Positions 9,036-16,684 of a stretch of 64,000 nt of DNA are shown one piece after another. This stretch comes from GCA-003244245 sp036266995 (lineage in GTDB: Bacteria > Actinomycetota > Actinomycetes > Mycobacteriales > Pseudonocardiaceae): positions 147,430-211,429 of the forward strand of contig DATAWX010000017.1 of the NCBI GenBank assembly GCA_036266995.1, read 5' to 3'. A program made the position numbers and the translations under genes. The notes below the pieces were generated by a model, which saw only the letters and a list, made by a program, of their open reading frames with translations, was not told where the DNA came from and made no database searches. Numbering within the stretch: the first letter of the stretch is position 1; each line of letters starts with the position of its first letter.

Positions 9036-9665
9036 GTGTCGCTACGCCTGCACTATGGACCCACAACTGATGGTGACCGCATCCGTGCTTTCGATTTGGG
9101 GGACCTAATCGGCTGGACGTCCTACGGTCCGCTTGCGAGGCTGTGCCGCGTGGTCAGCCGACAGAACGTTCTCGACCGCATTGGAGCGATGCGGGACCTC
9201 TACGCAGTCATGGCCACAGGACTCGTACTTCTTCAGGACCCCATGATCCGCCAACGCCTTCGCGATGCCCGGTATCACCAGATAGCTTTGCCCAGAACGG
9301 GCGAATCGAAGGTCACGATCCTCATCGACCAAGCCTTTGCCGCCGCTGAGGCCGACCCCGCTGCCTTCAACCTTACCTACCTGCGAACGCTGGCTGCCAT
9401 GGTTGTCACAACCGTCGCGGACGATCTTAAGCAACTCGGCTACACGCTCGCCGACACCGACCCAGACGAGTTCCACGTCCTCAGGCACCTGCGCAACGCA
9501 GCCGCGCACGGCAACCGGTTCAATATCAACTCGAAGGCGCCCGCGGTCGTCTTCCGTGAGCTGACGATCTCGCCCGCAATGAACGGCCAACCCGACGTCT
9601 TCTTCACACACGCCACGCCGTCGCTCGTCATGGACCTGGTCAACGCGGTGGCCTCGCATATATGA
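9036..9665 (+). CDS. HEPN-like hypothetical protein
   Basis: A 209-residue, mostly helical protein. Residues 150-160 read LRHLRNAAAHGNR, containing R153-x4-H158, the RNxxxH arrangement of HEPN domains, which are often ribonuclease toxins or RNA-binding modules. No nucleotidyltransferase-type (MNT) antitoxin partner lies next to it, which is unusual if it were a toxin. The start is uncertain (GTG at 9036; no strong ribosome binding site). It lies just past the phage relic inside the island. The HEPN call rests on the motif only. Confidence 0.6.
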   Translation: MSLRLHYGPTTDGDRIRAFDLGDLIGWTSYGPLARLCRVVSRQNVLDRIGAMRDLYAVMATGLVLLQDPMIRQRLRDARYHQIALPRTGESKVTILIDQAFAAAEADPAAFNLTYLRTLAAMVVTTVADDLKQLGYTLADTDPDEFHVLRHLRNAAAHGNRFNINSKAPAVVFRELTISPAMNGQPDVFFTHATPSLVMDLVNAVASHI

Positions 9666-10001
9666 CGGGTTCAGGGCCAGCTTGACGCCGGATCAGGCCG
9701 CGGAAGGAGGCCGGGCCCTAGCCGCTGAGGGTCCGGGTGCTGTGTGGCGACCGCTCCCTGTTCCTCAGCGCAGAGAGCTGGGCCGTGTAGCGGCCGTGTC
9801 CCACAGGCACGAACCCAGTGCGGGCGCACTTCGCCTACTGCTCCGCATGGTGACATAGGTGTAACTCATCGTGCAACAAGCGTCGACCGCTTGGCCTTTC
9901 TTCCCCTGCAGTTCAGCCACGATCCCCAGCTCACAGATCTAGCCGTCCCCTGTTCACCTGGCAGACACCGGATGTTCACCCCACCGGAAGAGGTTCGCTC
10001 C
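9666..10001. other. Non-coding stretch in the island
   Basis: About 335 bases between the HEPN-like gene and the next gene. I see no convincing reading frame, strong hairpin or repeat. It presumably holds the promoter for the two-gene unit that follows; a GGAAGAGG ribosome binding site lies at its end (9986-9993). Confidence 0.4.
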
Positions 10002-10919
10002 ATGAGCCCGCCTTCGGAAGATCCTGGACCTCCGTCCGGCGCTGGGGTTGCGCTCAATGACCTGGATCAGGTAATCACCACGCTCAGTGCGGCGGCGTAC
10101 TCGCCACCCAAGTCCCGAGCGCATCGGCACAACCCTTGCGCCAGGAAACCATGGCTACAGATCCAACTGCGGCTTCCCCACGGGCACGCCACTGTGGATT
10201 TGCAGGCCGATCTGGATGTCATCGACGGCGCGGTCACGCTACGGAACTCATTGCAGCATATCAGTCAGCAAACCGACCTTGATGAGATCATCACCCCCGA
10301 CCTTCGTCAGATCATCACCGCGATCAAGGATGCGTTGGCCGATACCCCTCCCGAGGTCCCCGTGCATCAATACAGCCTCGAATTGCCGCCGTCGACCCAT
10401 TTGAAGCACGTCGGCCAGCGGGCCAACCTGCCGGAGGTCATTGCCGCGCTCAACGATGCAGTAGTCGCTCTCCCACCATCTGCTATCTCTATCCCGTCCC
10501 AGCGGACAGAAACGCTATTGGAGCAGAGAAGTGAGTCGCCAAGATGGTGCCCGGCGACGCCAGAAGGCACCCCCCCAAGTAGCATCGCTGTAGTGCGTTA
10601 CCAGCGCCGGTCGTGGTGGGCCGCCTTCGTCGATCGACTTGGCAGCATCTTCAACTTTGCTAGCATCACTACTGAACAGCGGAACCTCACTCGTGGATTC
10701 CTACAAGGGTTCGGCGGTATTCTGGACCTGTCGGGTCGCTCGCTGGCGCCGCAGCATACTCCTTTCCATGTCCTGTGGAACCAGCTGCTCGACGTTCCTG
10801 ATGACGAATTGCGCCAGGTGGACGATGCAGCTGTGTTAAAAGTGCGACAGGCTGATGCACCTGTGTCGAAGGCGTCGGGAGCTCCGCGTAGTCGAACTGA
10901 ATCGCCAGATGATGAGTAA
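10002..10919 (+). CDS. Hypothetical protein of the island, first of a coupled pair
   Basis: A protein of about 305 residues with no family I recognise. The N-terminal part is Pro/Ser-rich; residues 20-160 contain repeated pieces of the form LDEIITPDLRQIITAIKDAL, LNDLDQVITTLSAA and LPEVIAALNDAVVAL, each spaced by about 60-100 residues, suggesting degenerate helical repeats. There is no signal peptide and no membrane segment. I place the start at the ATG at 10002 because AGAGG lies 9 bases before it; an ATG at 9972 is possible. Its stop overlaps the start of the next gene. GC is lower than in backbone genes. Confidence 0.5.
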   Translation: MSPPSEDPGPPSGAGVALNDLDQVITTLSAAAYSPPKSRAHRHNPCARKPWLQIQLRLPHGHATVDLQADLDVIDGAVTLRNSLQHISQQTDLDEIITPDLRQIITAIKDALADTPPEVPVHQYSLELPPSTHLKHVGQRANLPEVIAALNDAVVALPPSAISIPSQRTETLLEQRSESPRWCPATPEGTPPSSIAVVRYQRRSWWAAFVDRLGSIFNFASITTEQRNLTRGFLQGFGGILDLSGRSLAPQHTPFHVLWNQLLDVPDDELRQVDDAAVLKVRQADAPVSKASGAPRSRTESPDDE

Positions 10920-11268
10920 TACCACTCAGTCGGAGGATAATACTGTCACCGAAGCAACGACCAGAGAACTGCTCCCTCGCATCAGTTTGACCGAGCTTAA
11001 TGCCATCCAACAAACTAATCTCAAACTGGCATCCGCCGTGTTGGAAATACTAGGAGAGAGGGCCAAAACCTTATCTAGCATTGAAAGGCGTCAACAGGGC
11101 GTCCAAGTGTTGGGTATACTAAGCGGGGTAGCCGTGATACTCACGTTTGGTTTTTGGTCTTTCTTGCTAATAAAAGCAGGTCAAACGGTCGGCGGAAGCA
11201 TTCTGGGATCGGTGGATCTCGGAGCAACAATTGCAGCATTAATAGCGTCGGGTCAACGCAAACGATAG
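10909..11268 (+). CDS. Small single-span membrane protein coupled to the preceding gene
   Basis: About 119 residues: a helical, charged N-terminal half (ERAKTLSSIERRQQG), one hydrophobic helix (VLGILSGVAVILTFGFWSFLLIKA), then a second weakly hydrophobic stretch (ILGSVDLGATIAALIA) and a basic tail. Start codons at 10909/10912 overlap the end of the upstream gene, implying coupled translation. Codon use is markedly AT-richer than its neighbours, which points to transfer. Function unknown; a pore-forming or membrane-sensing partner of the upstream protein is conceivable but unproven. Confidence 0.55.
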   Translation: MMSNTTQSEDNTVTEATTRELLPRISLTELNAIQQTNLKLASAVLEILGERAKTLSSIERRQQGVQVLGILSGVAVILTFGFWSFLLIKAGQTVGGSILGSVDLGATIAALIASGQRKR

Positions 11269-11322
11269 GTGGCGCAGATCTCCGATTGGTTATCACCACT
11301 ACTGCGCGTTGCCGCACTTTCC

Positions 11323-11514
11323 TTAGCCTACTAGTGGAATGTGCCACGTCATCGTGCCTACGCACGTCCTGCGCGCAGCTCTTGTACGTGGACAGGCACC
11401 CAGCGGAGTACTGATCCAGTGGTCCCGCACTCCCTCGAAAGCGGCAGCGGTCAGCTCGAACAACTCGGCCAGCTTCGCCAGCTGCCGCACCGCCTCGGCC
11501 TTCTGCTCGTTCAT
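11323..11514 (-). CDS. Small hypothetical protein
   Basis: About 63 residues beginning MNEQKAEAVRQLAKLAELFE, an amphipathic helical start, with TAAAFEGVRDHWI later. It is the last of a minus-strand string of tiny genes that starts at 12490. No family recognised; support is the codon pattern, the start at 11514 and its place in the string. Confidence 0.35.
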   Translation of the reverse strand: MNEQKAEAVRQLAKLAELFELTAAAFEGVRDHWISTPLGACPRTRAARRTCVGTMTWHIPLVG

Positions 11515-11620
11515 GGCCGTCTCCGTCCGTTCGTTCCCGTGAGCTCGCGACAGCAGGCCTGAAGGAACCGCCGCAAGGACTCGATCCACCGCCTGCCATC
11601 GGGGATGCGTCTGTGCGAGA

Positions 11621-11695
11621 TCACCCGCGACACCCCCCGCAGTGCAGGCCAGGGCAGCGACCCCGGCCGCCGCCGAGCAGCATCAGCAGGAGCAT
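11621..11695 (-). CDS. Cys-rich micropeptide, 24 residues
   Basis: The ATG overlaps the stop of the upstream gene (ATGA), which is the main reason to believe it. The peptide is a short hydrophobic run (MLLLMLLGGG) followed by GRCPGLHCGGCRG with three cysteines. I have seen similar hydrophobic-then-Cys endings in small actinobacterial proteins of such gene strings. Function unknown. Confidence 0.33.
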   Translation of the reverse strand: MLLLMLLGGGRGRCPGLHCGGCRG

Positions 11696-12060
11696 CACGA
11701 GCGCCACCAATGCCAGGGCGGATGCCACGGCCACTGCGGTTGGACGACCAGGGACAGCGCCGTGATGAGCGCCAGCGCGAACTTGACCACGAAGGCGACC
11801 GCAGTACCGGCCACTGCAGCCATCCCGACGTAGACCACGCCACCGTCAGCGAGCCACTGCCCCCAGCCGTAGGCCGGTATCTCCACCGCAGGGATCACGC
11901 GCGTGGTCACGTCCCGGATCCGCAGCTCGCGGTTCGCGAGCCGGTAGGGGCGCATCCGCACCTCGACTCGCGCGTCGGTGTCCGCGGCGCGCTCCATGGC
12001 GGCGCGGATCACCTCAAGGTCGTGTAGCGCGGCGGGCGAACGCACGGCGATCTCACTCAC
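11695..12060 (-). CDS. Small membrane protein of the tiny-gene string
   Basis: A 121-residue protein: a charged N-terminal half (ALHDLEVIRAAMERAADTDARVE) followed by one or two membrane segments (GGVVYVGMAAVAGTAVAFVV and KFALALITALSLVV) and a Trp-rich tail (WPWHPPWHWW). Both ends overlap neighbouring genes by four bases, so it is part of a coupled operon. No function recognised. Confidence 0.52.
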   Translation of the reverse strand: MSEIAVRSPAALHDLEVIRAAMERAADTDARVEVRMRPYRLANRELRIRDVTTRVIPAVEIPAYGWGQWLADGGVVYVGMAAVAGTAVAFVVKFALALITALSLVVQPQWPWHPPWHWWRS

Positions 12061-12266
12061 GGCAGGTCACCGCCCAGCGCGTCCCGCACCTGCGTCTCGG
12101 CGCACGCCTCGCAGGGCTTGCCGCCCGGGCCGTCCATCAGCTCGGCGACCATCATCAGCAGATGCCCGCACTGGGCCTTGTAGACGCCGATGGGATGGTC
12201 CGCGAACTCGTCGACAGCATGGGAGCGCCAGTCCAGGATGCTGAGAGCCCATTTCACCGGGGCCAT
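12057..12266 (-). CDS. Small putative zinc-binding protein
   Basis: A 69-residue protein starting MAPVKWALSILDWRSHAVDE. The second half has a Cys-Gly-His and a Cys-x2-Cys pair (QCGHLLMM, CEACAE), a likely single zinc site. Short proteins of this layout are common next to XRE/DUF397 loci in filamentous actinomycetes. Start and stop each overlap a neighbour by four bases (ATGA). Confidence 0.52.
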   Translation of the reverse strand: MAPVKWALSILDWRSHAVDEFADHPIGVYKAQCGHLLMMVAELMDGPGGKPCEACAETQVRDALGGDLP

Positions 12267-12490
12267 CAGCCCAGGAACTCCGTCAACGCATCGCGCAGTT
12301 CGGTCGCCGCATCCTCGGCGAGCGTGAGGACGCACTGAGCGGTCACGTGGGGGTCCAGCTCGATCACAGCATCACGCTTGGTGGCGACCAGGTTCGTGAA
12401 ACCACGGGGGCCACCGTGCTCACTGCAGCTCACGTGAATGACCCTGCGAGTGCGCTTCACCGGCGGGGGCGTCGCGTCGTCGTCGTTCAT
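12266..12490 (-). CDS. Small hypothetical protein, first of the overlapping string
   Basis: A 74-residue protein (MNDDDATPPPVKRTRRVIHV at the start) with a basic N-terminus and a mixed alpha/beta pattern. It is divergent from the XRE regulator at 12673, so the 180 bases between them probably carry a shared regulatory region. Its stop overlaps the next gene. Family not recognised. Confidence 0.5.
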   Translation of the reverse strand: MNDDDATPPPVKRTRRVIHVSCSEHGGPRGFTNLVATKRDAVIELDPHVTAQCVLTLAEDAATELRDALTEFLG

Positions 12491-12672
12491 GGCTGCGACC
12501 TCTCCAATGTCGATGGGGCGCGCACCCGGGGGCGGGGAGTTGGGGGAGCCACCCCGGGTGCGCGGCTGGGTACCAGTCCTGCGCTGACACCACAACCGAA
12601 GATAACATTGTGAATTGACGATGGCGAGAAGCAGTCCGTTGGTGTTTCACACCCACAATCCCCGCTACGCTG

Positions 12673-13509
12673 ATGACCATGGCCGGACCCACCATCAGAC
12701 GTCGCCAGCTCGGCATCGAACTCAGGCGACTGCGGGAGGCTGCACACATCTCTCCGCAGAAGGCAGCCGAGACCGTCAAGTGCTCCCGAGGTCGGATCAG
12801 CTACATCGAGCTGGGACGAAACGCCCTCGGCTACGCCGAGCTCGTGATGTTGGTCAAGCTCTACCAGGCAGACGACAAACTCGAAGAATTGGAAGAGATG
12901 CGCGAAGAGGCCAGCAAGCGTGGCTGGTGGTCGACCTACGGACTCTCGGAGCGCGTGGCTGGCTACGTCGGCCTGGAGGATGACGCGACGTCTGTCCGCA
13001 CGGCCGAAGTGGGCAGCATCCCTGGGCTGCTCCAGACCGAGTCCTACATTCGCAGGCTGTGCAAGATCGACGTCCGGTTATCAGGCAAGGAGATCGACAA
13101 GCACGTTGCCGTGAGATTGCAGCGTCAAGCGCGGCTCGTCGGACCGAACCCGCTCCTGCTCACGGCCGTGGTCGACGAAGCCGCCCTGGTGCGTTGCTCG
13201 CGAGATCGGACAGTTGATGATCAGTTGGCGCACCTGATCGAGGTCGCGCAGTGGCCGAACGTCGAGCTTCGGGTCTTGCCATTCAACCTCGGGCTGCACG
13301 TCGGTCAGGCCGGGTCGTTCAGCGTGCTGAGCTTCCCTGACGGACTACTGCCCGACGCCGGGTACCAGGAGTACGTGGTTGGCGGACATGTCATCGACAA
13401 CGGGGTAGTGGTGGCGGAACTAGCTACGCTGTTTGACGAGCTGCGCCGCCAGGCGCTCGGCCCCACCGAGAGCCTGGACATGATCGCGCAACTCGTCAAA
13501 CACCCGTGA
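12673..13509 (+). CDS. XRE-family regulator with DUF5753 domain
   Basis: A 278-residue regulator: an N-terminal helix-turn-helix (about residues 10-65, GIELRRLREAAHISPQKAAE and SYIELGRNALGY) followed by the DUF5753 sensor-like domain (GLLQTESYIRRL, LPFNLGLHVGQAGSFSVLSF, YVVGGHVIDN). Such WhiJ-like proteins are nearly always paired with a DUF397 protein, as here, and modulate development or secondary metabolism in streptomycetes. It faces away from the tiny-gene string at 12490 and is the likely controller of that string. The start codon lies close to a TACGCT -10-like element. Confidence 0.9.
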   Translation: MTMAGPTIRRRQLGIELRRLREAAHISPQKAAETVKCSRGRISYIELGRNALGYAELVMLVKLYQADDKLEELEEMREEASKRGWWSTYGLSERVAGYVGLEDDATSVRTAEVGSIPGLLQTESYIRRLCKIDVRLSGKEIDKHVAVRLQRQARLVGPNPLLLTAVVDEAALVRCSRDRTVDDQLAHLIEVAQWPNVELRVLPFNLGLHVGQAGSFSVLSFPDGLLPDAGYQEYVVGGHVIDNGVVVAELATLFDELRRQALGPTESLDMIAQLVKHP

Positions 13510-13530
13510 TTGGTTGGCTAGGAGCGACAC

Positions 13531-13728
13531 ATGAAGCGTGACCCAACTCCCGCACGATTCGTCAAGAGTACCTACAGCCAGGCCGCCACAAACTGCGTCG
13601 AGGTGGCCAGCCTTGGCGACGGCCGCGCCGTCCGAGACTCCAAGAACCCGACCGGCGCGGTGCTGAGGTTCACCGCAGCGCAGTGGTCGGCGTTCACAGC
13701 CGGGATTGGAGCCGGCGAGTTCCATTGA
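13531..13728 (+). CDS. DUF397 small protein paired with the XRE regulator
   Basis: A 65-residue DUF397 protein with the family pattern: FVKSTYSQAATNCVEVA, then GRAVRDSKNPTG and FTAAQWSAFTAGIGAGEF at the end. DUF397 proteins are thought to act as partners of the neighbouring XRE/DUF5753 regulator, somewhat like antitoxin-toxin or co-regulator pairs. It starts 21 bases after the regulator stop, with a TAGGAG ribosome binding site. Confidence 0.92.
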   Translation: MKRDPTPARFVKSTYSQAATNCVEVASLGDGRAVRDSKNPTGAVLRFTAAQWSAFTAGIGAGEFH

Positions 13729-13743
13729 TCAGTGGGACTAGAA

Positions 13744-13770
13744 GGCCCCCCGTCGATCAAGGCGGGGGCC
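13744..13770 (+). terminator. Hairpin after the DUF397 gene
   Basis: GGCCCCC and GGGGGCC arms separated by 13 bases, located 16 bases after the DUF397 stop. GC-rich hairpin without a U-run, as usual in actinomycetes. Confidence 0.6.
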
Positions 13771-13920
13771 ATCTGCATTCACTGCGTCACGATTCGATCT
13801 CGGGCGGTAACGACCCTGCCAGCGGCCGCCGATACATGGAACGAAAGCGGCCCCGGACGGTGCTGGAACACCGGTGCCGGGGCCTTGATCCAGCAACCTG
13901 AACTAGACAGGAGTGGACCC

Positions 13921-14373
13921 ATGACACAGCAGACCGTTTCCCAGCCTGCATCGCAACCTCAGGCTTCTTGGGCCAGGCGGCACCCGATCCTGACTGGCCT
14001 GGGCGCCGTGGTCGGCTTCCTGGTGGTCGTCGGTGCTTTCGCCAACTCGGGCACCAACAGCTCGCCCAGCGCCCCGTTCGCCGCGCTGCCCACGAACAAC
14101 GCCGAGCACGACGTAGCGATCACCAAGTGCGGCGGTGACGACCAGTTTGGGATGAACAGCGTGACGGTGCGGATCACCAACAGCACCGATCGGACCCAGT
14201 CGTATTTGGTCACTGCGAGCATGAACGATGCCGCTGGCAACCGCCTCGGCGAGGCCAACGGCGCCAGCAACTCGGTCGCCGCCGGCCAGTCCGCCAACGC
14301 CCAGTTGATCGGCACCGGCGCCCAGGGTGTCACGCAGTGCACCGTCGCCAATGTCAGCCGCATCCCGAACTGA
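13921..14373 (+). CDS. Membrane-anchored small exported protein (FxLYD-like)
   Basis: A 150-residue protein with a cytosolic start (MTQQTVSQPASQPQ), one transmembrane helix (ILTGLGAVVGFLVVVGAF) and an outer domain of beta-strands (VTVRITNSTDRTQSYLVTA, NRLGEANGASNSVAAGQ, NAQLIGTG) with a Cys pair. It resembles FxLYD-type extracellular domains found in many actinobacterial lipoproteins and membrane proteins. ATG at 13921 with AGGAG before it. It is the last gene of the island. Confidence 0.7.
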   Translation: MTQQTVSQPASQPQASWARRHPILTGLGAVVGFLVVVGAFANSGTNSSPSAPFAALPTNNAEHDVAITKCGGDDQFGMNSVTVRITNSTDRTQSYLVTASMNDAAGNRLGEANGASNSVAAGQSANAQLIGTGAQGVTQCTVANVSRIPN

Positions 14374-14385
14374 AGCCAGCGAAGA

Positions 14386-14422
14386 CCAGGAGGCCCCGTC
14401 GATCAAGGCGGGGTCCTCCTGG
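14386..14422 (+). terminator. Strong hairpin ending the island gene set
   Basis: CCAGGAGGCCCCG pairs with CGGGGTCCTCCTGG (one bulged base) around a 10-base loop, 12 bases after the stop of the exported-protein gene. It shares the GTCGATCAAGGCGGGG core with the hairpin at 13744, so the two are copies of one element. Confidence 0.7.
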
Positions 14423-14547
14423 CGTCAGAGGTCGGGGGTTCGATCCAGACTGTGACGGACTCCTGGCGGACTCGGCGGGTCTAGCCGGACTCTGGGTAGG
14501 GTTGTCCTTGCTGGTCACAGCCATGATCAGCCGTGATGCGACGACCC

Positions 14548-14998
14548 ATATCCAGAGCGGCAACGTGGTGTTCACCAGCACACAGACCGACACCACGGCG
14601 ATCGCTGCTGCCCTTGAGCACGCGATCGCCGAGTCGCTCAGCGTGCGGCCCACAGTGGTGGTGCTGTCCCGGGACACGTTGTCGCGGGTGGTCGCGGACA
14701 ATCCGTACCCCGATGAGACAAACCCCAAGTTCCTGCACGCTGCGTTCACCAGCGCGCAGCTCGGATCGGACGCACTTGCCGTCGTCCCACCGCCCAGCAG
14801 CAGGCCACCGACAAGGGCAGCCGCGACGAGGCAACCGTGATCGGGCACACGCTGTACCTGCACACTCCAGACGGTCTCGGACGCAGCGAACTGGCCGCAC
14901 AACTCGCTCGAAGCGGGGGTCCGCTGGCCGCCGCCGGGTCAGCCACGGTCCGCAACTGGGCCACCGTGACGAAGCTACTGGCCATGCTCAGCCCTTGA
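14548..14998 (+). pseudogene. DUF1697 gene, 3' fragment
   Basis: Continues the gene cut at 6565: QSGNVVFTSTQTDTTAIAAA, RPTVVVLSRDTL and NPKFLHAAFTS are DUF1697 features. A further frameshift near 14770-14800 separates these from the C-terminal part (EATVIGHTLYLHTPDGLGRS, ATVRNWATVTKLLAML), which ends at the TGA at 14998. The gene is therefore both interrupted and decayed. Confidence 0.68.
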
Positions 14999-15023
14999 CA
15001 TCAACTATGCCTGAGGTTTGAGC

Positions 15024-15722
15024 ATGGTTCACATGACGACTGCACTGTCCTATTCGCAGCTGCCCGCGCTGATGACACGGATGACCGGCGATGAGAAACA
15101 CGGGCCGAGTGCAACGTCAACGCTCGACGTGTTGTGGGTGCTCTACCACGACATCTTGCGGGTGGACTCCGCAGATCCCGATGACCCGGATCGCGACAGG
15201 TTCTTGTTGTCCAAGGGCCACGGTCCGATGGCTTATTACGCGGTTCTCGCTGCACACGGGTTCCTCACCGCTGAGGACCTGGACGGGTTCGGGGCGTTCG
15301 ACTCCCCGCTCGGATTCCATCCCGACGGCACGCTGGTGCCCGGAGTGGAGATCAGCTCCGGTTCGCTGGGTCACGGTCTGGGCCTCGGGGTGGGCACCGC
15401 GGTCGGGCTTCGGCTGACCGGGCGCCCCCGTGCGCGCGTGGTGGTTCTGGTGGGCGATGCCGAGCTTGACGAGGGCAGCAACGCTGAGGCGATCCAGCTC
15501 GCCGGCCGGTTCGGGCTCGAGCGGCTCACCACGGTGGTGATCGACAACGATTCCGCCGGGCTGGGCTGGCCCGGCGGAATCGCGGCCCGGTTCGCTGTCG
15601 AAGGTTGGGCCACCATCGACGTGGACGGCCGTGACCACAATGCCCTGCGCCGGGCGTTCACCGTCGAACACCCCGAACGGCCGTTGGCCGTCGTCGCCCA
15701 CGTCGAACCCAAAACCGTCTGA
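15024..15722 (+). CDS. Transketolase, N-terminal (TPP-binding) subunit
   Basis: About 232 residues forming the thiamine-diphosphate-binding half of a split transketolase: LLSKGHGPMAYYAVLA, SGSLGHGLGLGVG and the TPP motif GDAELDEGSNAEA with a following DND. Split transketolases act in carbohydrate or natural-product pathways, transferring ketol groups; the substrate is not evident here. The start at 15024 has GAGG seven bases upstream. The stop overlaps the region where the C-terminal subunit begins (TGATG), so the two are cotranscribed. Confidence 0.86.
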   Translation: MVHMTTALSYSQLPALMTRMTGDEKHGPSATSTLDVLWVLYHDILRVDSADPDDPDRDRFLLSKGHGPMAYYAVLAAHGFLTAEDLDGFGAFDSPLGFHPDGTLVPGVEISSGSLGHGLGLGVGTAVGLRLTGRPRARVVVLVGDAELDEGSNAEAIQLAGRFGLERLTTVVIDNDSAGLGWPGGIAARFAVEGWATIDVDGRDHNALRRAFTVEHPERPLAVVAHVEPKTV

Positions 15723-15751
15723 TGAGTCCCCTCGCCACTCAGGGAGAGCGC

Positions 15752-16684
15752 ATGACTACCACCATCACTGCCGCCCCGACCGCCAGCGCGGTCGAGGATC
15801 AGCGTGAGTGCTTCTACCGGCTGGTGCCCGAGTTGCTGGCCGAGGGCCCCCGCCTGGCGTTGGTACTGGCCGAGATCGGGGCCGGCTACCTCGACCCGGC
15901 GGCGACCGCGCCGGTGGCTGACCGTGTGATCAACGTGGGAATCCGCGAACAGCTGATGCTGGGTGTCGCCGGCGGGCTGGCGTTGACCGGAATGCGGCCG
16001 ATCGTGCACAGCTTCCCGCCGTTCCTGATCGAGCGACCCTTCGAGCAGGTCAAGCTCGACCTGGGTCATCAAGGCCTCGGCGCGGTGCTGGTCAGCGCCG
16101 GTGGATCCTACGGGTGGCCGAGCGGGGGCCAGACCCATTTCGGGCACCGCGACGTCGCCCTGCTCGACACCTTGGATGGGTGGACCGTGCACGTGCCAGG
16201 CCATCCGATCGAGGTCGACACTCTGCTGCGCGACGCAGTGGCCGGCCAGGGGCGGGTGTATCTGCGCCTGGACAGCAGCGGGAACGCCCACCCGCACGAC
16301 GTGCACGCCGGGCGGATGAGCATGTTGCGCCACGGCAGCACCGGCACCGTCGTCGCGGTAGGGCCGATGGCCGATCGCGTGCTCGCCGCCACCGCGCACC
16401 GCGATATCACCGTGCTCTACGCCGCCACCGTCCGCCCCTTCGACGCCGACGGGCTGCGCGCCACCCTCACCGAGCCCGACGTCGTCATCGTCGAGCCGTA
16501 CCTGGCCGGCACCTCCTCCGGGCAGGTAAGCGAGGCGCTACGCGGGGTGCGCCACCGCCTGCTCCCCCTCGGAGTGGGCCAAGCCGAGCTGCGTCGCTAC
16601 GGCACCACATCCGACCACGACGCGGCCCACGGCCTCGATGTTTCCGGCCTCCGGCGCTCGATCGACGACTTCCTCACTAGTTGA
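15752..16684 (+). CDS. Transketolase, C-terminal (pyrimidine-binding) subunit
   Basis: About 310 residues forming the partner half: RVINVGIREQLMLGVAGGLA (catalytic Glu in IREQ, as in DXS/transketolase family), then the C-terminal domain with VAVGPMADRVLAAT and VIVEPYLAG. Together with the upstream gene it makes a full enzyme of about 540 residues. I prefer the ATG at 15752, preceded by GGGAGAG; an ATG at 15722 overlapping the upstream stop is the alternative. No neighbouring pathway genes explain the substrate. Confidence 0.86.
   Translation: MTTTITAAPTASAVEDQRECFYRLVPELLAEGPRLALVLAEIGAGYLDPAATAPVADRVINVGIREQLMLGVAGGLALTGMRPIVHSFPPFLIERPFEQVKLDLGHQGLGAVLVSAGGSYGWPSGGQTHFGHRDVALLDTLDGWTVHVPGHPIEVDTLLRDAVAGQGRVYLRLDSSGNAHPHDVHAGRMSMLRHGSTGTVVAVGPMADRVLAATAHRDITVLYAATVRPFDADGLRATLTEPDVVIVEPYLAGTSSGQVSEALRGVRHRLLPLGVGQAELRRYGTTSDHDAAHGLDVSGLRRSIDDFLTS

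Larger units (their letters stand above)
6566..14547. mobile_element. Integrated genomic island / degraded prophage
   Basis: About 8 kb lying inside the DUF1697 gene. It begins with a broken tyrosine recombinase, continues with a phage packaging relic (large and small terminase, HNH endonuclease), then accessory genes of variable GC, and ends with an XRE/DUF397 pair and a small exported protein. Both junctions carry a near-identical 11-mer, ATATCCA(C/G)AGC, consistent with a crossover core. Sequences like ACGGACTC recur near both ends (6689-6716 and 14452-14500) and could be integrase arm sites. With the integrase split and internally deleted, the island is probably fixed. Confidence 0.62.

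Noticed and set aside
14433..14446. GGGGGTTCGATCC resembling a tRNA T-arm near the island end
   Set aside because: The 3' strand of the stem and the acceptor do not follow, and no matching tRNA half lies at the left end; at best a chimeric attachment site.
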